NCBI GenBank assembly: GCA_010645155.1
Contig: CM021317.1
Span: forward strand, 14,709,530-14,773,529
DNA length: 64,000 nucleotides
From: Tigriopus japonicus
Lineage: Eukaryota > Arthropoda > Copepoda > Harpacticoida > Harpacticidae
Reading direction: 5' to 3'
A program made the translations under genes and the position numbers. The stretch's first letter is position 1. The number at the start of each line of letters is the position of its first letter. Positions 12,401 to 22,314 of the stretch are shown one piece after another. The notes under the pieces were generated by a model, which had not been told where the DNA came from, made no database searches, and worked only from the letters and a program-made list of their open reading frames with translations.

Positions 12401-13207
12401 AGCTTGTTTCAAAGGGGTTCCAACCTTTGAGGTTGCTATCAAATACACAAGATAGAGAGCATAATCATGTACGTACAGGAGACCAATTATCAAAGGGATG
12501 AAGATAATAAAATGGAATAAAAAATGTCAAGGAATCAGTTTGCTATGTTTCATAAGATGAACTGATTACCTCCAAAAAATAGTTTTAACTTAGATATCCA
12601 GATTTTTCTCCTCCTTCAAATTAGTTTATCGAGAAGGAATTTCAAGATCCTAATGTTATGCCACTCTCAAAATCTGATTCAAGCATATCTCGATGTCATC
12701 ACAAAACATGAAACCTTTTAAACGACAACCCTTAAATCCTTGCTCTAGATCACGAGAAAAATACGCACAAAGTCAGCAATTCTACTAGAAGCTCAGAGAG
12801 ATATGATGAGGCTTACCTTCAGCCCCAAGTGAGGCCATGGCCATTAGCGAGCCTAAACTCAAGGCCGACATGACCAAACTGATGTTCTGATATTGATCCT
12901 TCACGGCCAAATATAACCGCATACTTAGATCCTCATTGCCATAAGTTAGGGTGGCCGAAGGTGAGCGATGAGCCCCTACACATTGGCCTTGGTAAGGAGC
13001 CTTGGTACTCTCCAGCACCAAGACCACGATCAGAGAGCACAAGATGGCCAACATCAAGAGGAGAACACTCAATAGAACAATAATCTTGGGGTTCCGACTG
13101 ATTCGATTCATCACGGAGGGCGTTTGAGGTGAGGTATTAACCGGGGAATAGGCCATTGAGTCGGGGGCGTGTTGGGCCCCATTAGAGGGGGATGAGGCCG
13201 TCATCAT
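6473..13207 (-). CDS. Serpin with an N-terminal membrane anchor
   Basis: Two exons: 12817-13207 and 6473-7452. The phase-1 junction (G|AG) uses donor GTAAGC and acceptor TTTTCCAG and gives an intact 456-residue protein. Residues 1-41 are Ser/Pro/Asn-rich. Residues 42-65 are a hydrophobic segment preceded by R35, R38 and K41 and followed by an acidic residue, predicting a type II (N-in) signal anchor rather than a cleaved signal peptide. The serpin fold starts near residue 95 ('LSMRLYLAV') and runs to the C-terminal 'FFGKYMSP'. The reactive-loop hinge EEGTEAAAAT (405-414) is the inhibitory consensus, so protease inhibition is likely. By family numbering P1 is I421; R419 is an alternative if the loop is cut two residues earlier. 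The target protease is unknown. The 5.4-kb intron is unusually long for this window and full of mobile DNA. The fold assignment is firm; the topology is a prediction. Confidence 0.9.
8001..9246. mobile_element. Non-autonomous piggyBac-like element in the serpin intron
   Basis: A 1246-bp segment flanked on both sides by TTAA (7997-8000 and 9247-9250). Its ends are inverted repeats, left 'ctctttcagga' and right the reverse complement. Looser inverted similarity continues inward for about 25 bp. An imperfect palindrome of the type GGGTGTTATAACACTC sits just inside the left end, and a relative (GGGTGTTGTGGCACCC) lies near 9085. No transposase frame is present. TTAA duplications are diagnostic of the piggyBac superfamily, so this is read as a deletion derivative or MITE. 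Confidence 0.75.
9760..10262. repeat. Nested palindrome / foldback element
   Basis: Arms of about 100 bp (9999-10103 and 10160-10262) are inverted copies sharing blocks such as 'gaactaacttttagct' and 'caacaatgaactaac'. Inside and upstream, a second inverted pair (about 9855-9893 with 10112-10159) shares 'agtatatactcgagg' and 'gttaatctga'. There are no coding frames. It probably began as one foldback element inserted in or recombined with another. Confidence 0.75.
11184..11456. repeat. Foldback element with 64-bp inverted arms
   Basis: The arms 11184-11247 and 11393-11456 are inverted copies of each other with few mismatches, sharing the core 'gtgtaatcgaacgaattcag'. They are separated by about 145 bp of unrelated sequence. 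No target duplication was clear. It lies in the serpin intron. Confidence 0.8.
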
Positions 13208-15659
13208 GGTTCTTCACGTCCAAATGATGCTCAGGGTTAGCGGTGAAAAGGACAACTAGAAAGAGAGGAGTGCATGTTGAAAATCCACCGTTGCTTTTTT
13301 GTTCGTTAAGTGCCATTGATTTTGACTCGAAAGCCGGAGATAAATAAATGAGAGTGAAGCGGGAATCTAGCTTTGCTTGCTTTACAGTTCCTGGTTCAAC
13401 TTCCGATGAGGATGAACGTGTTGTGAATTATTCAGACAGATCGGAGAGAGATAGAGATGACTAAGGCTAAAGTTAGTCGAGAAGTTCAAGCATATGAATC
13501 AAAAATGTAAAGCAAAGCAACGCAAAGATGGAAATTTCGACGGTTCATTGAAAGGGAAAGTGGTGCAAAAATGCTCCTAATCATGTGATTTGCTCCCAGG
13601 AATTTTTGTCGGAACATTTCAGAATATTAGAGTACAGCAAACTCAATCTGGCATCAAACTTCAGTTCAAACAGACTTGAGGCATAAAACTTTGATTATCT
13701 TCCTTTTTCAGCAGACCGGAAGTTGGTAAGAAGGAGGAAGAAACGTGTTTGGAGATGGATGTGGAAAAGTTTGTGCTTTTGAAAACATTCTCATGCATTT
13801 TGTTGTCGGGTGCTTCCTCGAACAAAACATTAATCATATGCATATGTTTCATTGTCCATGTTCTTGCCTGTGTCAGCTTGTGTTCTTTCTTTTATCAAAA
13901 TGATATTACGTTCGATGCCATCTGTTTGCCAAAAATAAAGCACAAGATTCGCTTTCTTATACCATAATCCTCATTTTCCCCCTTTTCTCAAGAAACCAAT
14001 AAATTTGCAAGATCAGAGTGTATGTTTTCTTCAATCAGAAAAAATCAAATTCATGTCAATACCAATCGAACCTGATATGTATAATTTGACTTTTGAATTG
14101 ATAGTCTAAAAATCTGTGACTATTGCCCTAAAGTCAATAACTCTGACATCTACAAATTGGATATTCTAAAATAGCTCTTCTTACAACCGACATTCCTTCA
14201 TACAAAGAAATAGGTCTTACAAGGCATACGTGCAGACTTGTCTAATCAATGTTATTTTAGCCGGCTTTGTTTTCACCCCTTCATTATCCAACAAGTAACG
14301 TATGTAAAAATTTCTAAGAACCTGGTACCAAAATGAAGCTCCAGTCTCATTGAAACCGTCATTTAATCTTGCACTAACTCTTGAAAGTTGTGACCTACAA
14401 TTGCAAAAACCAAGCATGCATCGTACAAAGCTGAATCTGACAAGAACACAATCTCGAACTTTTCAAGCCAAGTTTTTTGAACGGACCAAACGGTTTGGCA
14501 CGAACTCTACTGAAAGTTTGCAATGGAGTTACTCACCTGGGATACATCATCCTCTGGAGATCTAGTTGGCGGTTCTTGGAAAAGCTTCAAAGCTTGCAGT
14601 CTTGAATCGTCATGACGACGAGAAATCTCGACATTGGCCACATTCGTTGTATCCTGGAGAGAAAATTGTAGCAACGAGATGCGTTAATAATCACAGATTA
14701 ATGAGATTCTTGTTGTCACTTGCACTGAATAATTCGGGAGCTTCATGTGGAAAGCACGAAAATATTATTACACCTCTAAAAGGGACCGGATGCAGCAAGT
14801 GTGTTGCGCTCGAGACCCTCACGAATGACCAAAAAAAATCAACAATAATGAACACTTGTGCTTTCAATAATCTAATCAGACATGGATTTGAATCAAATTT
14901 GTTAACGGAAGAGTGTGATCCGTTCGGATGTTCGTGCTCTTACTTGTTTTAGTCGTTGTTTGTAAACTGGATTACTGCCAACGAGAGAACTTCTTTTCAA
15001 CGTGATCCCTTTGGCACCACTTTCCCAATGGTCGTTCCATTCCTCCTGGGCTTCGAACATGGAACTTCTCCATGTGAAAGCCAAAGAAGCATCTCCGTTA
15101 TACACTCACAGACCAGCTTTACACGGGTAACAACTCCTGAAAAATCTCCCATGGGTGCTAACGTTGGCTGCACATACTGAGGTTCAATCCGAAGAATAGG
15201 GCCAATCTTCATAAATTAGCGTGATGTGTTCCATTAAAAAAATCATTACAACCATTATCCCATGGCTAATTTACGGCTGTGGCTTGACTATGGAAAACGA
15301 ATTCAAAGGCCCCAAAGGAGAAGAGCGAGAGGAACAGAGAACAAGACAGAGAGGGAGTGGAACTAAAGAGACAGTTCCAATCACAGATAAACAACACACA
15401 GATGCTTTTTTAGCCAACCTTTGCGTCAATGTAAAGCAAAGAGTACAATTGAAAGAAGCAACATCATGCTCTTTATTCAGCTCAAGAATGCAAAAAGTAC
15501 CAATCAACCAAGCTTGGCAATCTGATTGGCAGGCTAATACTAGAATGTTTGTGAGGATCATGCACATAATGCAATCAATAGGACGCTTTGACCCAAAATT
15601 ATCAAAGCAATGGCATGAGCACTGCTTATTATGCAATATGAAAACTTAATTCATTGTAC

Positions 15660-15905
15660 TTGTGTTTTTTTGGAGTATTTGTGTTAGGGTCAGAGGGTTG
15701 AGTCTCGCCCGGCCAGCAAAGCCAGCCATCACATTGTCCAAATTGTTCCGATAGACAATCTTATGTCCGGTATCAGAATGGTTCTCCCTCTGTGGTTGTG
15801 GATTAGCGTCTAAAAGTTTCCTAGAGAAAGGTCGGAGAGGAGAATTGAACTTGGGACCTCTCTCACTACAGGAAACTGTGCTAACCACAATGCCACATCT
15901 CCTCC
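15660..15905 (-). mobile_element. tRNA-derived SINE
   Basis: On the minus strand the right end holds a Pol III A-box-like block (TGGCATTGTGGTTAGCAC) and, about 45 bp on, a B-box-like block (GGTCCCAAGTTCAATTC). This is the internal promoter layout of a tRNA-derived SINE. A body of about 170 bp without tRNA similarity follows. The tRNA part does not fold cleanly into a full cloverleaf, so a functional tRNA is unlikely. Confidence 0.55.
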
Positions 15906-17644
15906 CAAATGGATTGGTGTTACTTACTTAAACTGATTGCATATTCAAACTTTTTTTTAACTTGAACTTCCTGGGCAGGTGTTTGACATAGTTGATGCTC
16001 CCTTCCATGAGCTTCTGTAATTGTCTCATCTAGGTTTCAATAGTAAACGAACTGGAAGGTTTTGTAACTCCTATTTCATGTCATCTATATTGCTCTATTT
16101 CAGCCAAAACATCAGTGGCGCCCTCTTTGAAGAAGTAACTAAAACAGGTGTGCCTTCTGTGCTAAAAACGAGGACTCTACGATCAGTCGCTCTATGATTC
16201 CAAGCTTCGAAGACAGTAGTAGTGGTGAGCGGTGCGCTTGTGAGCCAAATGAGAACGAGGACGAACCGAATGCGCCCAATTCTCGATGGCCAGCTCACTT
16301 TTCAAGTCTCGCGCATTCTCCACAAACCAACCTCGAGGCAGTGGATATATGTTAGCAGTTTGGAAAAGAAAAGTGGCATTGCGCCCACGGTGTTTGATCT
16401 TCATCTTTTTGTGGAGAGAAAGAGGAGGTAAAACAAGGGATCAGAATGCTCACATCCCATTCGCCACGAATCCAATCTCTTTCATCCTGACATAAAGGCT
16501 TTGATTCCCCTCATCGGGAATAGACACCCTTGACTAGACATGGGGCTTCGAAGCTGAATATCAATATGGTAAAAGTTTAACCACCAAAAAGGATCATAGA
16601 GTGCAAATGGAAGCTCGTTAGCTGGCAATGGTTGGTGGAGCCCACATTCTTGGGGCTTCCGACCTTAATCTCGGCTTAATGATGCTTACCACCAACCAAT
16701 CTAGTGTAATGGATTAAGCGTCTCCCCTTCCAAGGACGAGAACTGAGCAGCCTTCTCATTGAGCCCTGATTGGTATTCTTTTGCGAACGAAACTTCTGCT
16801 TGAGGTCTGTTGAGAGTTGGATATCTCTCTACCTTTGGAGGGAATATTTGACCTCAATTGGCTTTGGAATCAATCACAAAAGGTTGGCGTGATCACTCTC
16901 CGAGAGATTTTCGTGGAAGAACAACAGGATGGATGGCACATGTGGAGGAACATTTATTTGGCTGTGCGCCACATGAAAACAAAAACAGCGAAAAATATTC
17001 TGCCCTGAAACACTGGCCTAGGCTTGTGGATCCCTTTTTAACATTTCTTTGTTGGGTGAAGTGGAGCAACCTAACGAAAGGGTGGGTCAAACGCCATATA
17101 AACTAGAAAACTAGACACGGTGGCTAGCTGTGCTCTATGAAAGTGTTTGCGCAAATGCCAAGATTTCTAAGGACATTTTTTAATATCAGAGTGTTATAAT
17201 GAAGATAGCTTGTGAAGGTGCATATTTAACACTAGCTCAAATAACTATATTAAATCACTTAAAGCCACTAAAACCAACATGTTTCCCAAAACCGTATTAA
17301 TAGATTTCAAAAGGTTCTTAGGTTATGAATTGAAACAGGTGTGTTCACATGGGATCTTTAAGTGGTGAAATATTAAGGGCGTTTGTGGAAATTGTTTTGT
17401 TGCATATTGTTATTATCTGCGGCCCATTTTCAAGCCTTTTTATGAAGGTATGGATGTGATGCAAAAAAATCAGCCTCCTTGCAGAGACAATAGTACCTTA
17501 AGAAATGGTCACAATTCAATCATAAATTACGGTAAAAAGATTTATTCCTGCAAAAAACATTGAATGTGAGCCCTCAGATGTTCAAAATACACCGCCAAAT
17601 AGTGAGTTATAATAACATAATTCTTTTTATGCTCTTACACTTAA

Positions 17645-17800
17645 GCGTTAAACTGAAGCTTTCAATCCAATTCTGGACCATACCCTGGATCCCGAACTCT
17701 TTGAGTTGATTGAGCAAAAGACCATGATCTATTTTATCAAAGGCCATGGCAAAGTCAAGATAGACTCATGACTTCCAAGCCCATCAATGATCTGCTCCAT
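17645..17800 (-). pseudogene. LINE reverse transcriptase fragment
   Basis: On the minus strand the frame reads 'YLDFAMAFDKIDH' followed by 'LLLNQLKEFGI'. This is the conserved block around the first catalytic aspartate of non-LTR reverse transcriptases (consensus YLDFxKAFDxVDH). Only about 50 codons survive, and K is changed to M inside the motif. It is a separate copy from the fragment at 18369-18960, because both contain the same block. Confidence 0.7.
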
Positions 17801-18368
17801 ATGCTCTACCAATCGGGTGATTGCTTAAGTGCGCTCAAAACCCATGCTGCCCAGGGGAAATGATTCTTTTTTTGTATTTGGTATAAAAACCACTCAAAAA
17901 CACAACGTTTAAAAAAGAGTATTGGCAAACGAGTAGATGTATTAATAGACAGCAAATAAAACACACACAAAAAATCTTCACAAATAATTACACTTTCAAC
18001 CTAGTCCAGGGAAGAAGGAGAAGACAATAATGAACCATTACAAAATTGAATTAATAACTTTTTCTTCCGGTACCAACTAAACGTTTGAAGGAAGATGTAG
18101 TTTTCAGATGGCGAATCGATAAAAGAAGATAATTCCACGGATGCACTATGCGTACGCAGAACGAAATTTGGCGGGTCAGTGACTTCGCAACAGGTTTTAC
18201 GAGTTTCAGATCAACGACACATCTAGTAGCCTTTAAGCTCAAGTCAAGGACCAAAGCCATCACACCCTCATTGGGGAAGTGGTTCCTGACCGACTTATCC
18301 CCCCTATATATTTTGTAAAAGTTGACATGGTCACCATCAATCCTTCTCCGCTCGAGGGATGAAAGATG

Positions 18369-18960
18369 CTATTGAATCAATCGATCAGAATAGTCACGAC
18401 CCATATACTCCATTGCCAACCTTGTCATCCGCCTTTGAACCCACTCCAGAAGCTCCGTCGAGTATTTTCGCCCTGGTGACCAAGCGGAGGAAGTGTACTC
18501 CATAATGGGACGAACAAAGGCGACTGAAGTACTACAAATCGGGGCCAAGCACGCTCCCCTGAGGAATTCCAGACGAAACGAGACTCCACATTGAAGGAGC
18601 TCCATCCAGTGTGGGACCAAATTTTATCCATCGCGAAATTTTCCGAGCAACACGCTAGGATCAACCTTGTCAAAAGCTTAGAACAAATCCAAGTAGATAC
18701 CATGAACTTCCAAATAGTCTACAAGCTTGGACTTCACAATCCTTTCAAAGACCATTAGAAGAGCTACGGTCAATGAGAAGGGAAACTTGCCCTGATCCAA
18801 GATGTGACGCATCAAGTAAGAGAAAACAGGGGCAAGAATCTGTGAGCATTTCATCAGAAACTGAGATGTCACACCATCGGGTCCAGGAGAACTCTGGAGC
18901 TTAAAGCTCTTGAAGACCTCAAAAGCATCTTGATCTATGACTACCAGATCCTCCAATTGA
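18369..18960 (-). pseudogene. Decayed Jockey/CR1-type LINE reverse transcriptase
   Basis: Minus-strand frames give, in 5' to 3' order: 'SPGPDGVTSQFL' and 'HILDQGKFP' (RT fingers), 'GIYLDLF*AFDKVD' with an in-frame stop inside the catalytic motif, 'SGIPQGSVLGP' near 18530-18562, and a C-terminal block 'RPIMEYTSSAWSP' then 'ELLEWVQRRMTRL'. The last is typical of the region after the RT domain in Jockey/CR1 elements. Frame changes, the stop, a missing segment after 'GKFP' and loss of the YxDD region show that it is dead. Similar decayed sequence may continue to about 18050. Confidence 0.8.
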
Positions 18961-19300
18961 TTCTCCTGACTATCAATGCCAGTCTCATCAACAACATTAC
19001 TAACGTCATGGCCCGCTTTCCCTACCCTTTTTGGAATCGAAAATACACTTGAGAATGATCTCCAAGCATATTGGCCAAAACCTTACTCCCATTGACGGTT
19101 TTACCGTCACCTCAAAAGATCCTATGGGATCATTCTGTGATGTTCAAAATTCAAGAAAACTTCTCAGATACTCGCCACAAATTTTTGCATGACTACACAT
19201 ATTAAAACGCGAGATACCATCAACCTAATTCGTTTTTCAGAAAAAGGTCATTTTGAAATCAGACCATTGAGATCTATTAATACTAGAGGGAGTGTAAGCC

Positions 19301-20016
19301 TAAAAATGTGTCTCCAGTCGCCAACTGTTGAGCGGACAAAAGTGCAGGAACATTTGAAATGTGTGACCAGGCAAATGTCAACCATGCAATTGATGAATCA
19401 AATGTGGTATGTGAGTAATGTTTTAGGTCATTTTTTTGTTATTGCTAGTGGTCTCTTTCTTGAAAACACCAAGATGTCACTAGGTGTGATATCGTGTGTT
19501 TAGTTATATATTTGCAGGAAACCTAAGAATAACACATTTTGAGAATATGTAAGGAAAATACATAGTTGTAATTTCGAATTGCCCCGGAAGGTTCGTCGAT
19601 GATGGTCGAGGATGCGTCCTTCTCACTTGGATCGATCAGTCCGAATACCGTTCAATTGCGTTCATTATAATAACGGAAATTCCCCTCGAAGTTCGGTCGG
19701 GAGTAGATTGTCAATTAGTGCTTAGAGGTTGCGGCAGTTTCTTTCGATACGTTACGTTCAGTTGCCGATGTATTACTAGGTGACCATGTCTTGTGTTTGA
19801 ATACTACAACTAGGAACTTTTCTACCAATACATTGAATAAGTCAGTGGTAGGAAGAACGCAAATTTATGCTTTTGCATTATGTAGGGTAATCCAATACAT
19901 ATATGGACAAAAACTAACTTGTAGCTTCAAGAACGAGATAAAAAAAGTTGGTCTTGATTCATATGTTTGTTCACACTAATTGTCCGCTCAACAGTTGTGA
20001 GGGCGACATTTTACTC
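19301..20016. repeat. Possible DNA element bounded by inverted repeats
   Basis: An 18-bp perfect inverted repeat, 'caactgttgagcggacaa' at 19322-19339 and its complement at 19980-19997, bounds about 640 bp. Weaker inverted similarity continues outward for about 20 bp. No transposase frame and no convincing target duplication were found. Confidence 0.45.
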
Positions 20017-20493
20017 ATAAATTCAACGCATTCCGCCCGCTTGCCAAATCAGCCTGACTAAAGCTTGCACGCTTTCTAGTGATTAATGAATGATCTGAGA
20101 ACCGGACAGATGAGATGTTGGGAAGAGGTTTTGCAGGCATTTTAGGAATATATTCCGCACAATTAAAAGCCATCGTTGTCATTTGTTTCATTAATGAGTA
20201 GAAAATGTGTATAGACAACGTAAAGATAAGTGGAGATGTAGTTCACAAACCTAATCCTATACCATTTCCATTTTTCATGCAGTTTCGATGTATTCGTTCG
20301 AGAGAGAACGGAAGTACGATCGTTGGAGAGGTTTCGTGGCAGTATACGCCCTTGGCCAAGAAATAAGTTCCTTTAAATCAATAAAAACGACAAGAAAAAG
20401 AAAGATAAATTGACAATGCAGGTGAATACACCATAGAACACGGGCAATCAAACAATTAAGACAAATTCTGCAATTTTGACCAATTTTCTTTTG

Positions 20494-20722
20494 TAACCGG
20501 TAATCACCGATGTCAAAGATAAGTGACGTCACATTTGACCAAATTTAAACCTAACCTAACCATACTTAAACCTAACCTAACCTAACTAAACCTAACCTAA
20601 CCTAACTTAAACCTAACCTAACCTAATTTAAACCTACTTTAACTTCATTCAAACCTAACTTAACCTAAATTTAACCTGAGAGGTGTGACGTCACGCATCT
20701 TTGACATCGGTGATTAACGATT
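20494..20722. repeat. Foldback element with TTAGG-like core
   Basis: Inverted arms of about 40 bp (20494-20533 and 20683-20722) share 'aatcaccgatgtcaaagat' and 'gtgacgtcac'. Between them lie 13 exact CCTAA units in blocks of one to three, separated by TTTAA-like spacers. CCTAA is the complement of the arthropod telomere unit TTAGG. Confidence 0.8.
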
Positions 20723-22314
20723 AGAATTTTCTTTCATACTCTTACCGATTGTTGTTTTTCTGGCAAGGTGACTTCTGTCCCAAGGCTGATTTGTACAAAT
20801 CACTAATTGAGATTAAAGTGGTTACTGATTCCAAAATATCATCATATTAGCTAGAGTCGTCTACCTCAAATCATTTGCATAAAGTCACAAACTCGAGTAT
20901 CGGTGAAATTTACACCCATGATCTAAACAAGATCACAAAATATTGGGATACTTTTTTCCGTGAGAAAAAGTGAAACGCTCAAACCTTCAAATGGTACAAA
21001 CTTCCATTTTCTGATTCATGGACTGTTTCATAAACGCATATATCGTATTAAAAATTTAACTTTGACCATTTTTACCATAGAATCTCTCTCTGACCAGGTT
21101 TTTCTTTTAAAATGAAAGGTAACTTGGTCACCCTTGAACCTGCTCCATGATTGTTGCCTCGTTCTCACGGATTTCAGTGTCTCATAATTTTGCCCTGCTC
21201 ACAGATATGAGCGCTTTATTTGGCCATAACGGTTTTTTGCTTCTGGGATCTCTGTGGCTTTTTTCAACACTTTACAGTCTTCTTTTGTCATAAGAACCCC
21301 TACTTAGTACTGATAATGGAGACAGAGAGGAACATTTACATCATTCTATCACGTGAAGAATGCCCTTGAACAATCCCAATGATAAAAATCATGTTGTCTT
21401 CAACAAAAGATGGACAATCATCATCATAAGCAAGCCAATGGATCAAGAGCTTGCATAACTTTGACTTAAAACAATCAAATAACACAGTTTCAATTTTTTG
21501 AGAGCCATCAAATGATTGCTCGTTGAACAAGGCACACATATATCACCACCACTTTCATAACCATGCCAACTTTCATGAGCCTGCCTTATTTAAATCATAG
21601 CTTTCCATAGAGAGGTTATTGCCGTCATTTTGTCTACTGTCTTTGCACTTGAGACTGACCAATAAATGGGGGAAAAAGATGCATATTTTTGATAAATGTT
21701 CAGAGAAACTTGCCAATGTAAGTGGCAGATCATAGTACAAACGTCAGTGCATAGGACACATTTTCATAGCCAAATCATATCAATGTACAAATTATTGCAT
21801 ACCAATTGAAATATGCGCTACTTTGGGCATCCTAGGATAATTTTGGAGAAGTAAAGCCATCACAGGAGGCCATATGCACAAAACTGTAAGCCGTTCAAAC
21901 TTTTGCCCGCTAATTACTCCTTTATTTAGGCGAGTTTTAATCAGCCGCTGATGATGAATGAATGGCCTTTGCTGCCTGGAATGAAAATTTTAGGTCGGCC
22001 TGCTCTGGTATCTCCCATCTATCGATCTCTATGATTAAAAATCATTTACGAAATCAAATTCGTTTTTTTTTAGAACATCCCGGTTTGATGGTGGTGACGA
22101 CAGCAAACACTAAAAGCTTGAAGCCCCATGATCAAGTGAACCATGAGTTGGGTTCAATTTTCAAAAAAAATTTCAGTTTTTTGCGTTTTTCAAGTTGCGA
22201 AATCTTGGCGTCACTGTATTTCTCCGAAGCAGCTTCATTTTCACGTGTGTGAGAGAGTAGAAAACTTACCGCAGGACTTTCTTCATTTCCATTCTCGTTA
22301 TCACAACTAATACA

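Larger units (their letters stand above)
13208..22314. other. Repeat-rich intergenic desert
   Basis: Between the serpin and prohibitin-2 I find no intact gene. The contents I can name are a tRNA-derived SINE (about 15660-15905), LINE reverse-transcriptase remnants (17645-18960), an inverted-repeat pair (19301-20016) and the TTAGG-like foldback (20494-20722). Open frames at 14566-14952 (plus, 128 codons) and 15221-15649 (plus, 142 codons) have no recognisable motif and are not called. Confidence 0.55.

Noticed and set aside
14566..15649. Open frames of 128 and 142 codons
   Set aside because: Overlapping frames on both strands are of similar length. No motif, start context or conserved pattern marks either as coding.
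20534..20682. True chromosome end
   Set aside because: The CCTAA units are interrupted, few, enclosed by inverted arms and followed by tens of kilobases of genes on both sides.
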